A DNA stretch of 64,000 bases, taken from Rhizobiales bacterium 65-79. Lineage in GTDB: Bacteria; Pseudomonadota; Alphaproteobacteria; Rhizobiales; Rhizobiaceae. Location of the stretch: assembly GCA_001896885.1 (NCBI GenBank), contig MKRJ01000042.1, forward strand, positions 25,033-89,032, read 5' to 3'. The notes beneath the pieces were generated by a model, which worked only from the letters and a program-made list of their open reading frames with translations, was not told where the DNA came from and made no database searches. The position numbers and the translations under genes are program-made. Below are positions 10,001-19,253 of the stretch, piece by piece (the stretch's first letter is position 1; every line of letters begins with the position of its first letter).

Positions 10001-10614
10001 AGAAGTTCGGGCCGGTCGGCAACGACCGCTACCGCGACTATCTGCGCGACATCAACCGTTCGGGCAACCACGTCCTCGACCTCGTCAACGACCTGCTCGA
10101 CATCTCCAAGATCGAGGCGGGCGAGCAGGAGATGAACTACGAGGCGGTGTCGCTCAACGACACGCTTGCCGAGACCGTCGCCCTGATGCAGCCGCAGGCC
10201 AACCGCGAGCGCGTCATCATCCGCTCGAGCTTCCCCTCCAGCCTGCCCGAAGTGGTGGCGGATTTGCGCAGCGTGCGCCAGATCGCGCTCAACCTGCTCT
10301 CCAATGCCGTCCGCTATACGCAGGCGGGCGGGCAGGTGATCGTCTCGACCGCCTATGAGGCGAGTGGCGACATCGTTATGCGCGTGCGCGACACCGGCGT
10401 CGGCATGAGCCAGGCCGAGATCGAGCAGGCCATGAAGCCGTTCAAACAGGTCAATACGCTGAAGCGGCCGCGCGGCGACGGCACAGGGCTCGGCCTGCCC
10501 TTGACCAAGGCCATGGTCGAGGCGAACCGCGCCCGCTTCGCGATTTCCTCGACGCCGGGCGAAGGAACGCTGGTGGAGGTCACCTTCCCGTCCACCCGCG
10601 TCCTGGCGGATTGA
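7036..10614 (+). CDS. large multi-PAS sensor histidine kinase (PleC/DivJ/PdhS-like)
   Basis: A 1192-residue kinase. PAS-like domains are visible near the N-terminus, at about 322-400 (VKFVWRTGADGRFTSISEEF), 695-780 (YQTILSRLPTPVLIHSGDAL) and 825-935 (RAIIDTATDGVVLISPGGTI). The HisKA domain has H970 in SHEIRTPLNAIIGFSELM, and the ATPase domain has NLLSNAVRYT, DTGVGMS and GTGLGLPLTK. The H box and sequence style match the PleC/DivJ/PdhS family that controls cell-cycle phosphorelays in Alphaproteobacteria. Long Glu/Ala/Pro-rich, probably disordered stretches separate the domains (about 215-315 and 420-690). No membrane segments seen, so probably cytosolic. No cognate regulator adjacent. Confidence 0.9.
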   Translation: MGSSQYSFMDIVVLDQVRSRFADGDALVILSADLHEVLWANGSGARLFGHEEIGGIIGSAPGMGLPAERQILSTSGYPEIGRDRAIAVRITNGFSSRVVNLLASAITMPSGETAILLAAPAEHAASEDAGRKAERAIQGFGDNGQFAALVDGEGGIIAASPDFAALAIGEETLLGLVREAQGHERLVKKRIPVGARRMPAGLARLTDEQAMHLLVVVDDGEEEVEPPAEEAAEPAAVSAPAAPEAAGAPTDSVTEKPARPDGEPAGDRTPHGPVDRWYFLHDDEKRAAPDAASVAEQDNEPTANPAGPAPARKAELGTAPVKFVWRTGADGRFTSISEEFAAALGDASADVVGRPFREIAEAFGFDADGEIAGLLERRDTWSGRSVLWPVAGTAMRVPVDLAALPVYGRDRGFQGFRGFGVARMGDAVAAPEAGPTAPPVGEPVAESEPQSSSEIVDRGEAEPAVEGPGTDTPEKHDPFQGEVPALAIVPQPERRYSDKIIRLAEHRPASPSEEGLSQTERNAFREIGARLRKDSEKRAEPQRPQEDAESSAKDTDADKVLPIARETFGKRDWLKLSATREALADAENPTAPAQGSAGSSAETPAAAEPMSEAADLRAENVGEMETARPDAIAATGAGEEPAISVPDAEANKHADGDGAQPSPEDEPAAEGAPDVSADVAAPLATDEKPAAQPDLYQTILSRLPTPVLIHSGDALHYANDEFLQLTGYASLDAIRAAGGLGELFTDPYDAADESGGRKLCLRTASGGTVPVEAFLQSVPWKDGKALMLALQAAPLPPEKEDEAEIRQLPLPQAGAETETDFDARLEELRAIIDTATDGVVLISPGGTIRSISRPAEALFGFDSKEVAGKPFAALFAIESQRAAQDYLQGLSNHGVASVLNDGREVIGREAQGRFIPLFMTIGRLPGDSGFCAVLRDVTQWKRAEEELTQARSQAELASSQKTEFLARVSHEIRTPLNAIIGFSELMIDEKFGPVGNDRYRDYLRDINRSGNHVLDLVNDLLDISKIEAGEQEMNYEAVSLNDTLAETVALMQPQANRERVIIRSSFPSSLPEVVADLRSVRQIALNLLSNAVRYTQAGGQVIVSTAYEASGDIVMRVRDTGVGMSQAEIEQAMKPFKQVNTLKRPRGDGTGLGLPLTKAMVEANRARFAISSTPGEGTLVEVTFPSTRVLAD

Positions 10615-10655
10615 CGGCGTCGCTTTTTCGGCAACGAGCGTTCCTATCCGCGAAA

Positions 10656-10683
10656 TAAGAAAAAGGCGCCTTCGGAGGCGCCT
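10656..10683 (-). terminator. hairpin with minus-strand T run
   Basis: AGGCGCC (10664-10670) pairs with GGCGCCT (10677-10683) over a TTCGGA loop. On the minus strand it continues into TTTTTCTTATTTC. It could end transcription of acetoacetyl-CoA synthetase, although it lies about 205 bases past that stop codon. The plus strand has no T run. Confidence 0.6.
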
Positions 10684-10888
10684 GAATGAAATGCTGTCAC
10701 AATGGGGTATGGGGCGAATTCGGTCTCGGGGCTCGTCCCAGTCCGGACTTATCCCCAAGTCAGGCGTGACTATCGGCGTCAATTGTTAACAGGAACTTAC
10801 CTGGCCGACGGAAATCTTACCAAACTGTTTCATCCCTGAAATCGAGGTAAATAATCCCGCAGGGATTCGTTAACGATAATTCCGGCCT

Positions 10889-12844
10889 TCACACCTGCAA
10901 TTCCGGAATGTTCTTATAGAATTCCAGCGCTTCCGGGTTGGCGAGCGCCTCCTTGTTCTTGACCGTGCGTCCATGCACCACGTCGCGCACGGCAAGCTCC
11001 GTGATCTTGCCGGACTTGGTGCGCGGGATGTCGCGGACGGCGACGATCTTCGCCGGCACGTGGCGCGGGCTTGCGCCCGAACGTATCTTGGCGCGGATGC
11101 GCTGCTCCAGTTCCTTGTCGAGCGTCACGCCCCCGGCCGGCCGCACGAACAGCACCACCCGCACGTCGCCTTCCCAGTCCTGGCCGATGCAGATCGCCTC
11201 GGCGATCTCCGGCATCTGCTCGACCTGGTTGTAGATTTCCGCCGTGCCGATGCGTACGCCGCCGGGATTGAGGGTCGCGTCGGAACGGCCGTGGATGATG
11301 ATGCCGCCATGTTTCGTCCATTCGGCGAAATCGCCATGGCACCAGACATTGTCGAAGCGCTCGAAATAGGCGCCGTGGTATTTCGCGCCGTCGGGATCGT
11401 TCCAGAACCTGATGGGCATCGACGGGAAGCCGCGCGTGCAGACGAGTTCGCCCTTCCCGCCGGCGATATGACGGCCCTCGTCGTCCCATACGTCGACCGC
11501 CATGCCGAGCCCCGGCCCCTGGATCTCGCCGATCCAGACGGGCTTGGTCGGGATGCCGAGCACGAAGCAGGAGACGATGTCCGTGCCGCCCGAGATCGAG
11601 GCGAGGTGCACGTCCTTCTTGATGCCCTCATAGACGAACACGAAACTGTCCGGCGACAATGGCGAACCGGTCGAGGAGATGACCCGGACGGTGGAAAGGT
11701 CGTGCGTGTCGATCGGCCTCAGCCCCGATTTATGCACCGCGTCGATGAATTTCGCCGAGGTGCCGAAATAGGTCATCTTCTCGGCCTCGGCGAAATCGAA
11801 AAGCACGCGTCCGTCGGGATGGAACGGAGAGCCGTCGTAAAGGAGCAGCGTCGCGCCCGAGGCGAGGCCGGAGACCAGCCAGTTCCACATCATCCAACCG
11901 CAGGTGGTGAAATAGAAGAAGCGGTCGCCCTCGACGATCCCGCAATGCAACCGCTGCTCCTTCAGGTGCTGGATCAGCGTGCCGCCGGCCGAATGCACGA
12001 TGCATTTCGGGATGCCCGTCGTACCGGACGAATAGAGGATGTAGAGCGGATGGGAAAAAGGCAACCGCTCGAAGGTGACCTCGGCGGGCTCGAAGGGCGA
12101 AAGCGCGGCCGCCAGCCCCTCTCCGCGCGGAACGGCCTTCGCCACCTCGTCGGCGGCGCCGAGATAGTCGACGATCAGAGCCTTGCGCACGCTCGGCATC
12201 CGGGCCATCGCCGCGGCGACCTTCTCGCCGATCTCGATGCGCTTGCCGGCATACCAGTAGCCGTCCGGCGCGATGAACAGCACCGGCTCGATCTGGCCGA
12301 AGCGGTCGAGCACGCCCTGCACCCCGAAATCGGGCGAGCAGGACGACCAGATGGCGCCGAGCGAGGCGGCGGCGAGCATCCCCGCCACGGCTTCGGGCAT
12401 ATTCGGCATCATGGCGGCGATGCGGTCGCCGGGGCTCACTCCCTCCCGCCGGAAGAGTTGCTGCATCCGCGAAACCAGCGCATGGAGATCGTCCCAGGAG
12501 AGCCGCCGAGAGACCTTGTCCTCGCCGCGAAAGACGATCGCGTCGGTCGGACCTTTCCTGCGGAGCAGGTTCTCGGCGAAGTTCAGCCGAGCATCCGGAA
12601 AGAAGGCCGCGCCCGGCATCCTGTCGCCGTCGACCATGATCCGGCCGCCCTTCTCGCCGATCACCCCGCAATGGTCCCACACCAGGCTCCAGAAAGCCTC
12701 GCGCTTCCCGACGGACCATTCGTGCAGCTGGTCGTAGTCGCGCAAGTCGCTGCCGCTCGCGCGTGAGGCGGCCTCCATGAACGCCGTCATGGGCGACGCC
12801 GCGATGGCGGCGGGCGAAGGAGACCAGAGCGGGGCTTCGGACAT
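10889..12844 (-). CDS. aacS: acetoacetate--CoA ligase
   Basis: A 651-residue acyl-CoA synthetase of the acetoacetyl-CoA ligase family, which activates acetoacetate with ATP and CoA for polyhydroxybutyrate breakdown or ketone use. Visible motifs are the AMP-binding loop [41 protein letters not shown], the hinge region [15 protein letters not shown] and the C-terminal lysine segment [15 protein letters not shown]. The start at 12844 gives [17 protein letters not shown], which fits the family; an upstream GTG-type extension has no likeness. It is divergent from the AsmA gene. With phasin, Acs and AckA nearby it fits acetyl-CoA/PHB metabolism. Confidence 0.93.
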   Translation of the reverse strand: MSEAPLWSPSPAAIAASPMTAFMEAASRASGSDLRDYDQLHEWSVGKREAFWSLVWDHCGVIGEKGGRIMVDGDRMPGAAFFPDARLNFAENLLRRKGPTDAIVFRGEDKVSRRLSWDDLHALVSRMQQLFRREGVSPGDRIAAMMPNMPEAVAGMLAAASLGAIWSSCSPDFGVQGVLDRFGQIEPVLFIAPDGYWYAGKRIEIGEKVAAAMARMPSVRKALIVDYLGAADEVAKAVPRGEGLAAALSPFEPAEVTFERLPFSHPLYILYSSGTTGIPKCIVHSAGGTLIQHLKEQRLHCGIVEGDRFFYFTTCGWMMWNWLVSGLASGATLLLYDGSPFHPDGRVLFDFAEAEKMTYFGTSAKFIDAVHKSGLRPIDTHDLSTVRVISSTGSPLSPDSFVFVYEGIKKDVHLASISGGTDIVSCFVLGIPTKPVWIGEIQGPGLGMAVDVWDDEGRHIAGGKGELVCTRGFPSMPIRFWNDPDGAKYHGAYFERFDNVWCHGDFAEWTKHGGIIIHGRSDATLNPGGVRIGTAEIYNQVEQMPEIAEAICIGQDWEGDVRVVLFVRPAGGVTLDKELEQRIRAKIRSGASPRHVPAKIVAVRDIPRTKSGKITELAVRDVVHGRTVKNKEALANPEALEFYKNIPELQV

Positions 12845-13031
12845 CAGGACCTCCGGGGAAACGATGCGCCGGTTATGCATAGCGCAGGTGCCGAGGGCAA
12901 TATGTGAAGCGCGGTGCGGCAGCCTGTTGGGCTTGTTACATCCTGTTCGCAATCGTCATCGCTGGGCCACAATGACTTGAAATGCCATGGCCGCCCCTTT
13001 AGCGCTGATATCTGAAAGGGCCAGGAGCCGC

Positions 13032-14930
13032 ATGCCGTTTATTACGGTCAGGAGAACGATCTGGGCCGCGGCTGCGGCGGTGTTCGCCGCCGTGCTGCTT
13101 GCGGCGGCCCTGCCGCTGATCGCCTCCACACAGATCGTCCGCAACAGGATCACCCAGGAAATGGGGGCCTGGAGCGGCTACCGCGTCATTCTCGGCCAGG
13201 CGCCGGAGATCCGTGTCTGGCCGAATTTTCACGCCACGCTGAACGACGTGACGCTCGCCGAATGGGGAACGGACGGCCGCTCGCCGGTGGTCCGCGCGGA
13301 GCGGGTCGAGATCGACCTTTCCGCCATAGAGGCGCTGCGCGGCGAGGTGGCCTTCTCGCGCGTGCGGCTTTTCCGTCCCACGCTTTACGTCCAGCGCCGC
13401 ACCGCCGATCTCTACCTGCCGCCGGCGCCCAGCGGCGGGCGCATCGCACGCTCGGTCCAGCTTGCCCGCGCCGCCGTCAAGAAGAACCCGGCGAGCCCGG
13501 ATCCCGCCGCCATCGCATCCGACCCTTTCGGCACCATCGAGTTCAGCGACGGCCGCATCGTCACTTCGGTCGACGGTAAGGAACTGGAGCTGATCACCGG
13601 CATCGCGGGAAGCGTAAGCTGGCCGGCGCTGAACCGCGCCGCCTCGCTCAGCGCGACGGGCATCTGGCGCGGCGAGAACGTGGCGCTCAACCTCGCCTCC
13701 GATCAGCCGCTTGTGCTTTTCGCCGGCGGCAATGTGCCGGTCAGTCTCGGCATGAAATCGGCCCCGCTGACGATTTCCTTCACCGGCACGGCGAACGTAT
13801 CCGAAGGGGCCTTCGTCGACGGCAATGTCAAGTTCTCCTCGCCCTCGCTCCGGCGCATGCTGGAATGGTCTCAAGCCGATGTCGCCGCCAAGGCGTCGAT
13901 CGGTTCGATCGCGGTCAGCAGCAAGGTGAGCGGCAACGCGCGGCGGCTGAAGTTCGATCACGCCGAAATCACGCTAGACGGCAATCCCGGCATAGGCGCG
14001 CTAGACGTTTCGATCGATGACGGCATTCCAGGCATTTCCGGCACGCTTGCCTTCGACAGCATCGACCTGCGGTCCTTCCTCGCCGCTTTCACTCCCTTTG
14101 CCTCGCTCGAGAACGTCGGTGCGAAAGCCGCTTCGCAAAGCGGCTTCATCCGCCATACCAATGTCGATCTGAGGTTGTCGGCGGTGAAGGCGACCGCCGG
14201 CTCCGTAGCTCTCGCCAATGTCGCGGCGACGGCGCAGGTGAAGCCGGGGCTGGCCGTGTTCGACGTGTCCGACGCGTCGGCTTTCGGCGGCGGCCTGCAG
14301 GCTGGCGTCCGCATCGACCACAAGCCGGAGGGCAATCACGTCGAACTGCGCTTCCATGCGACCGATGTCGACGGCGCGCAGATCGCCAAGGCATTCGGCC
14401 TGACCGCGCTCTTCCCCCAGGCGACCGGATCGGCTTCGCTGATGCTGAAGGGCATAGGCCGCGACTGGGAGACCGTGATGGATACCGGCGAGGGACAGAT
14501 TTCGGCGACTTTCGGCGCCGGAAAGGTTCCCGGCATCGACTTCGCAGGCTTCCTCAAGAGAGCCAAGGGCGCCGGTTTCTTTCCGCTGAGCGCGGTATCG
14601 AAAGGCACGCTGGCGATCGACAGCCTGGACCTGAAAGCGACCATGTCGGACGGGGTGGCCGCGCTCGACAAGGCGGAAGTGAAGAGCAGCGGCCAGATCA
14701 TCACCTTCACCGGGCTCGTGCCCTTCGTCGATCGCGGGCTGGCGCTCTCGGGAACGATCTATCCGGCGCCGAAACCGGCATCGGCCAGCAAGGACGCTCC
14801 CAAGGCGGCCGGCGACACGACCCAGCCCGCGCCAGCCACGGATACGCACCCGACCGCCGCCTTCTTCGTCGGCGGCTCGTGGAGCGCGCCCTACATCTCC
14901 CCGATCTATCCCTCGACGATACCCGAATAG
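13032..14930 (+). CDS. AsmA-family envelope protein
   Basis: A 632-residue protein with an N-terminal membrane anchor (about 9-30, IWAAAAAVFAAVLLAAALPL) and a long periplasmic AsmA-like region: N-terminal block RVILGQAPEIRVWPNFHATL with GEVAFSRVRLFRPTLYVQR, and a C-terminal AsmA_2-like region with GIGRDWETVMDTGEGQIS. AsmA-like proteins form beta-rich grooves implicated in lipid transport between membranes. The start at 13032 is preceded by AGGAG; the longer frame adds 15 unsupported residues. C-terminus is Pro/Ala-rich. Single gene, divergent from the ligase. Confidence 0.85.
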   Translation: MPFITVRRTIWAAAAAVFAAVLLAAALPLIASTQIVRNRITQEMGAWSGYRVILGQAPEIRVWPNFHATLNDVTLAEWGTDGRSPVVRAERVEIDLSAIEALRGEVAFSRVRLFRPTLYVQRRTADLYLPPAPSGGRIARSVQLARAAVKKNPASPDPAAIASDPFGTIEFSDGRIVTSVDGKELELITGIAGSVSWPALNRAASLSATGIWRGENVALNLASDQPLVLFAGGNVPVSLGMKSAPLTISFTGTANVSEGAFVDGNVKFSSPSLRRMLEWSQADVAAKASIGSIAVSSKVSGNARRLKFDHAEITLDGNPGIGALDVSIDDGIPGISGTLAFDSIDLRSFLAAFTPFASLENVGAKAASQSGFIRHTNVDLRLSAVKATAGSVALANVAATAQVKPGLAVFDVSDASAFGGGLQAGVRIDHKPEGNHVELRFHATDVDGAQIAKAFGLTALFPQATGSASLMLKGIGRDWETVMDTGEGQISATFGAGKVPGIDFAGFLKRAKGAGFFPLSAVSKGTLAIDSLDLKATMSDGVAALDKAEVKSSGQIITFTGLVPFVDRGLALSGTIYPAPKPASASKDAPKAAGDTTQPAPATDTHPTAAFFVGGSWSAPYISPIYPSTIPE

Positions 14931-14985
14931 GATCGTGCCCGGGCGGCCGCATCCGCCCGGAATCCGCTCTGCGACCCTGTAAGGC

Positions 14986-15426
14986 CTACTTCACCGTGAT
15001 GCTCATGCCGCTCAGATCGGCATTGATCTGCAGCCCCACCTGTTCGCCCGAAAGTTCAAGCGTGGCGCCCTTGTCGTTGGTCATGACGATCACCTGCGCG
15101 CCCTTGCCGATCGCCCCGCCGCCGCCCGCGGCGCCATAGACGCCGGTGACGTCGCTTGCCCGCCTGATATGCCGCACCGTGCCATGGAAATAGGTCTTGG
15201 AGGCGCCGAAGACGAGCCCGGCGGAAATGCCGCCGACCGATATACGGTAGCGGCGGCCATGGAAGGTGAGTGTCCCTTCGCCGCCGGCGCCACCGATGAA
15301 GAAGCCGGCCTTATAGACCGCGAAGCGGATGGTGCCGCTATCCGCATGCGCGGCGGTCGAAATGCTGAGTGCCGCCGTCGCCATGGCGGCAACCGCGGTC
15401 GAACGAACCCAGGATGTAATCGTCAT
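14986..15426 (-). CDS. exported glycine-rich protein, possibly DUF1134/SYLF-like
   Basis: A 146-residue protein with a signal peptide (MTITSWVRSTAVAAMATAAL..., ending near THAADS-like residues AAHADSG). The mature part is rich in Gly (FFIGGAGGEGTLTF, VYGAAGGGGAIGKGAQVIVM) and ends GLQINADLSGMSITVK. The pattern recalls lipid-binding SYLF/DUF1134 (EipA-type) periplasmic proteins of rhizobia, but I am not sure of the family. The ATG at 15426 begins the signal peptide directly; a start seven codons upstream is possible. It converges on the AsmA gene. Confidence 0.65.
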   Translation of the reverse strand: MTITSWVRSTAVAAMATAALSISTAAHADSGTIRFAVYKAGFFIGGAGGEGTLTFHGRRYRISVGGISAGLVFGASKTYFHGTVRHIRRASDVTGVYGAAGGGGAIGKGAQVIVMTNDKGATLELSGEQVGLQINADLSGMSITVK

Positions 15427-15607
15427 GCTGAAACCTCTCCAGAACACCGCTTAGCCAGCCGGCCGGGCGCGACTCGGACATCGCGGTAAAACTTATAACT
15501 GAATCCGCAACGGACCGCACCTGTCCGATGCGGGACGAGCGCCCGAACGCGACGGAAGAAGCCCCTCCGGTCCCGATCCGACCGTAGGCCTGGAGGACAG
15601 ACGACGC

Positions 15608-16258
15608 CTACAAAACCTCGAAAACGAAGGCCTGCACCTGGACTTCCGGCTCACCGACGGCGAAGGCGCGGAACGGCGGGCTCTCCTCGATCGGCCGCCA
15701 GTGCCGCGCGGCTTCCATCTTCGCGAAGATATCGCGGAACCCGCCCGTCTCCAGCACGGTGTCGCGCACGGTGAAGATGGCATGGCCGCCCTTTTGCGTG
15801 ATGCGGACGAGCTCTTCCAGGCTCGACGCCGGCGCATGGCCTTCCGTGAACACGCCGGTCGACAGGAAGGCGGAGAAATATCCGTCCGCCCAGGCAAGCT
15901 GCCCCGAAAGGTCTCCCTGCTTCAGCGTATGATAGACATTGCGGGCTCGCGCGAGCCTAAGCATCTCGGCCGAGATGTCGAGCCCTTCGATGTGGTCGTA
16001 GCCGAGCGCCTTGAGATAGGGGCCGGAAAGCCCGGTGCCGCAGCCGGCATCGAGGATCGGGCCGTTGCCGCGCGGCACGTAGCGTGCCACCCAGGCGCCG
16101 ATCAGGAAAGGCAGCCCGTAGCCGAGTTCGGCCGTCTCGCGATCATATTCGTTCGCCCAGGCCGAATAAGCGTCGTGCAGCTCCGTCGGCGTCTGCGCGG
16201 AATAGACGAGATCGAGCGCCCGTCGCTTCTCGGTCGTCATTCGCATCATTGCAGGCAT
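15608..16258 (-). CDS. class I SAM-dependent methyltransferase
   Basis: A 216-residue methyltransferase. The SAM-binding motif I is PILDAGCGTGLSGPYLKALG, followed by an acidic end of strand 2 (IEGLDISAEMLRLARAR) and motif IV-like GYFSAFLSTGVFTEGHA. The N-terminal LHDAYSAWANEYDRET resembles the WBSCR27/METTL27-like and TPMT-like small-molecule methyltransferases. The substrate cannot be inferred. Start could also be 16240 (MTTEKRRALD). Flanked by rplS on the same strand 660 bp upstream. Confidence 0.8.
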   Translation of the reverse strand: MPAMMRMTTEKRRALDLVYSAQTPTELHDAYSAWANEYDRETAELGYGLPFLIGAWVARYVPRGNGPILDAGCGTGLSGPYLKALGYDHIEGLDISAEMLRLARARNVYHTLKQGDLSGQLAWADGYFSAFLSTGVFTEGHAPASSLEELVRITQKGGHAIFTVRDTVLETGGFRDIFAKMEAARHWRPIEESPPFRAFAVGEPEVQVQAFVFEVL

Positions 16259-16344
16259 GTCCCATCTGCCTTCGTTGACGGTCGCTCAATATCACGAAAG
16301 CCTTAAACCATCGTGGAAAATCATGGCTAACGGAAGTTCAGACA

Positions 16345-16370
16345 CAAAAAAGGCGCGGGAAACCCGCGCC
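16345..16370 (-). terminator. rho-independent terminator of rplS
   Basis: GGCGCGGG (16352-16359) pairs with CCCGCGCC (16363-16370) around AAA. On the minus strand the stem is followed directly by TTTTTTGTG. It sits 30-55 bases past the rplS stop. Confidence 0.9.
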
Positions 16371-16399
16371 TCCTCGTTCGACGATTGGCCGCTGGAATC

Positions 16400-16936
16400 C
16401 TATTCCGCCGCGGCGTTCTCTGCCGGCGCATTCTCGGCCCGCGCCGCCTTTTCCTTCGCTTCCTCGGCCGCCTTCTCGGCGGCGAGCGCTTCCGCGGCGG
16501 CGACCTTCTCGGCCTCGATCCGGTCGCGCTCGGCGTTCATGGCGTCGCGCTCGGCATCGTTCAGCTTGCGGGCGCGAACGCCCGTATTCTCGGAGATACG
16601 CGCCGACTTGCCGCGGCGGTCGCGCAGATAATAGAGCTTGGCACGGCGCACCTTGCCGCGACGAACGATCTCGACCGCCTCGACCAGCGGCGAATAGACC
16701 GGGAACACGCGCTCCACGCCCTCGCCATAGGAAATCTTGCGGACGGTGAAATTCTCCTGGAAGCCCGAACCGGAGCGGGCGATGCAGACGCCTTCATAGG
16801 CCTGCACGCGGGTGCGCGTACCTTCGGTCACGCGCACCTGGACGCGGACGGTGTCGCCCGCCTGGAATTCGGGAAGCGTGCGCTTCTCCGCGATCTTCTG
16901 TGCCTGCTCGGACTCGAGCTGACGAATGATATCCAT
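16400..16936 (-). CDS. rplS: 50S ribosomal protein L19
   Basis: Ribosomal protein L19, located at the 30S-50S interface. The core covers about residues 1-118 with [56 protein letters not shown] and [18 protein letters not shown]. At 178 residues it is about 60 longer than L19 of E. coli, because of a C-terminal tail of Ala/Glu/Lys repeats ([20 protein letters not shown]) of a kind common in rhizobia. Here it is separated from trmD-rimM by a TauE gene on the other strand. It has its own terminator. Confidence 0.98.
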   Translation of the reverse strand: MDIIRQLESEQAQKIAEKRTLPEFQAGDTVRVQVRVTEGTRTRVQAYEGVCIARSGSGFQENFTVRKISYGEGVERVFPVYSPLVEAVEIVRRGKVRRAKLYYLRDRRGKSARISENTGVRARKLNDAERDAMNAERDRIEAEKVAAAEALAAEKAAEEAKEKAARAENAPAENAAAE

Positions 16937-17179
16937 GTCACAGCCTCAATTCGTTTCATGCCGGACACGCCGGTCATGGCCGCCTAGACGGTCAGGTTAT
17001 TCTGAGGAAATCGCGGGCGACATACACAAAAACCACGGTGCTGTCGAGGCATTCCCGGCAAGTTTTTCCTCGAAGGCGCGGGTGGAAGCCGTTCCCGCAA
17101 GCCGGAAAGGGCTTTCCTCTCCGCACCGGGGTGCGCTACACGGATGGGGCAACGCCCGCCATAGCCCTCCTGCCAAAAA

Positions 17180-17923
17180 ATGACGCCTCTTTCAGCTCTC
17201 ATGCTCTTCGTCGCCGGTTTCGTCGCCGGCGCCATCAATGCGGTTGCCGGGGGTGGCACCTTCATCACCTTCGGCGCGATGACGCTGATCGGCATCCCGC
17301 CGATCTCGGCCAACGCCACCTCCTCGATCGCCCAGTTCCCGGGCTATATCACCTCGACGCTCGCCTATTGGGCCGACATCAAGCGCATGTGGCGCGGGGC
17401 GCTCCTCCTCGCGGCCGTTTCCGTGGTCGGCTCGCTCGCCGGCGCGCTGATCCTGCTTGCCCTCGACAATCCCTCCTTCCGCGCCATCGTGCCCTGGCTG
17501 CTGCTCGCCGCGACGGCCCTCTTCGCCGCCGGTCCATGGCTGAAGCCGAAGGAGGAAGCGCACCGGGAGCGCCCGCTCGCTGGCGCCATAATCCAGGGCG
17601 TCACGTCCGTCTATGGCGGCTTTTTCGGCGCCGGCATGGGCATCATGATGCTGGCGACGCTCGGTCTCACGGAGACCGGCGGCTATCACCGCCTGAACGC
17701 GCTGAAGAACATGCTCTCGATCGTCATCGCCGCGGTGGCGATCATCGTCTTCGCCTCCGGCGGGGTGGTCACTTGGCTGGCGGCGGTGATCATGGTACCG
17801 GCCGTGGCCCTCGGCGGCTATTTCGGCGTGTGGAGCGCCAGGCGCGTGCCGCAGCTCGCCGTGCGCGTCTTCGTCATCGCGATCGGCCTGTTCCTGGCGG
17901 GATATTATTTCTCGAAGGGCTGA
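17180..17923 (+). CDS. TauE/SafE-family sulfite exporter-like permease
   Basis: A 247-residue integral membrane protein with about eight hydrophobic segments and both family repeats: N-terminal [20 protein letters not shown] with [17 protein letters not shown], and the second repeat [20 protein letters not shown] with [16 protein letters not shown]. Members move sulfite, sulfoacetate or other organosulfur anions; the substrate is not evident here. Its 3' end overlaps the convergent trmD by 19 bases. Confidence 0.9.
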   Translation: MTPLSALMLFVAGFVAGAINAVAGGGTFITFGAMTLIGIPPISANATSSIAQFPGYITSTLAYWADIKRMWRGALLLAAVSVVGSLAGALILLALDNPSFRAIVPWLLLAATALFAAGPWLKPKEEAHRERPLAGAIIQGVTSVYGGFFGAGMGIMMLATLGLTETGGYHRLNALKNMLSIVIAAVAIIVFASGGVVTWLAAVIMVPAVALGGYFGVWSARRVPQLAVRVFVIAIGLFLAGYYFSKG

Positions 17924-18609
17924 TCCCGGTCCTCCAGCAGGTCCGGCCGCCGCGCGGCAGTCAGCCTCTCCGCCTCTCCCCGCCGCCATGCCGCGATCTT
18001 CGCGTGATTGCCGGAAAGCAGGACCTCGGGGATCGGCCTGCCCTCCCATTCGGGCGGCCGCGTATAGTGCGGATGTTCGAGCAGCCCCTTCTCGAAGCTT
18101 TCCTCCTCGCCCGACATTTCGTTGCCCATCACCCCGGGGAGCAGCCTCACGACCGCGTCGAGCAGAACCAGCGCGGCGGGCTCGCCGCCGGAGAGGATGT
18201 AATCCCCGACCGACACCTCCTCGAGACCGCGCGCCTCGATCACGCGCTGGTCGACACCCTCGAAGCGACCGCACACGATGATCACACCCTGCCCTCCGGC
18301 AAGCTGGCGGACGCGCCGCTGGGTGAGCGGCAAACCGCGCGGACTCATCAGCAGGCGCGGCCTCACGTCGTCCGCCGGCGAGGCGTGATCGATCGCCCGC
18401 GCCAGCACGTCGGCCCGCATCACCATGCCGGCCCCGCCGCCGGCCGGCGTATCGTCCACCGTGCGGTGGCGGTCGGTGGCAAAATCGCGGATCTGGACCG
18501 TTTCCAGCGACCATTTTCCTTCGCTCAGCGCCCGGCCGGCAAGGGAGACGCCCAGTGGCCCGGGAAACATTTCCGGGTAGAGGGTGAGGACAGTGGCCCG
18601 GAAGTTCAT
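17905..18609 (-). CDS. trmD: tRNA (guanine-N1)-methyltransferase TrmD
   Basis: Methylates G37 of tRNAs read at CNN codons, preventing frameshifts. The 234-residue protein shows the trefoil-knot SAM site ([20 protein letters not shown]) and family signatures [53 protein letters not shown] and [20 protein letters not shown]. The ATG overlaps the rimM stop (ATGA), indicating translational coupling; a GTG two codons upstream is less likely. The usual rpsP-rimM-trmD-rplS order is kept for rimM-trmD only. Confidence 0.98.
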   Translation of the reverse strand: MNFRATVLTLYPEMFPGPLGVSLAGRALSEGKWSLETVQIRDFATDRHRTVDDTPAGGGAGMVMRADVLARAIDHASPADDVRPRLLMSPRGLPLTQRRVRQLAGGQGVIIVCGRFEGVDQRVIEARGLEEVSVGDYILSGGEPAALVLLDAVVRLLPGVMGNEMSGEEESFEKGLLEHPHYTRPPEWEGRPIPEVLLSGNHAKIAAWRRGEAERLTAARRPDLLEDRDQPFEK

Positions 18610-19166
18610 CGCCACTCCTTTCCACCTTCTGCCTGCTGACCGGCGTCTTCGTCCCCCGTCAGTCCCGCAGCGACGGAATCCACCCGAACGAAGCCTTTCG
18701 ACGGCGCGACCTCCGGCACGGCGGCGCGGGTGAAGGGGATCATCACCGACGGCCCGCCCTCGCGCTTCACTTCGAGAATGTCGCCGGCGCCGAAATCGTG
18801 GACGGCCGAAACTGTGCCGATCTCGGCGCCGGTCTCGTCGCGGACGGCGAGGCCGATCAGGTCGGCATGGTAGAATTCTTCCTCCTCGAGATCGGCCGGC
18901 AGCGCGGAGCGGTCGACGAAGAGCGCTATCCCGTTCAGCGCCTCCGCCGCCTCGCGCGTCGCAATGTCCTTGAAGCGGACGATCGAGACCTCCTTCGCCG
19001 GGCGCAGGGAAACCACCTCGAAGGCGCGGCCGGCCTCGTCATGGAGCGGCCCGTAACGCCCAAGCGCCGCCGGATCGCCGGTGAAGGTCCGGACGCGCAC
19101 CTCGCCCCTGATGCCGTGGGCGGCGCCGATAACAGCCATCCGGATGGGGTTTTCGAGTTTCGTCAC
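18606..19166 (-). CDS. rimM: ribosome maturation factor RimM
   Basis: A 186-residue 30S maturation factor that binds S19 during head assembly. N-terminal RimM domain: [20 protein letters not shown] and [21 protein letters not shown]-terminal PRC-barrel: [30 protein letters not shown] and [16 protein letters not shown] start at 19166 is preceded by GAGGAAG; an internal ATG nine codons later is weaker. It is the first gene of a rimM-trmD pair, with a 4-base overlap. rpsP, its usual upstream partner, is replaced by the divergent xerC. Confidence 0.96.
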   Translation of the reverse strand: MTKLENPIRMAVIGAAHGIRGEVRVRTFTGDPAALGRYGPLHDEAGRAFEVVSLRPAKEVSIVRFKDIATREAAEALNGIALFVDRSALPADLEEEEFYHADLIGLAVRDETGAEIGTVSAVHDFGAGDILEVKREGGPSVMIPFTRAAVPEVAPSKGFVRVDSVAAGLTGDEDAGQQAEGGKEWR

Positions 19167-19253
19167 GCTTCCTCGCCGGAGTTGCGGTCATTCACCCGCC
19201 GCTAACCGGCTGGGCGCATTCTCGCCTGATCTAGAAAAGGATTGCGTGACGGA

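Noticed and set aside
9061..10782. Minus-strand open frame opposite the kinase catalytic region
   Set aside because: Antisense shadow of the HisKA/ATPase coding frame.
10740..10870. TTATCCCCA box and AT-rich sequence as a replication origin
   Set aside because: Only one imperfect DnaA-like box and no neighbouring origin genes.
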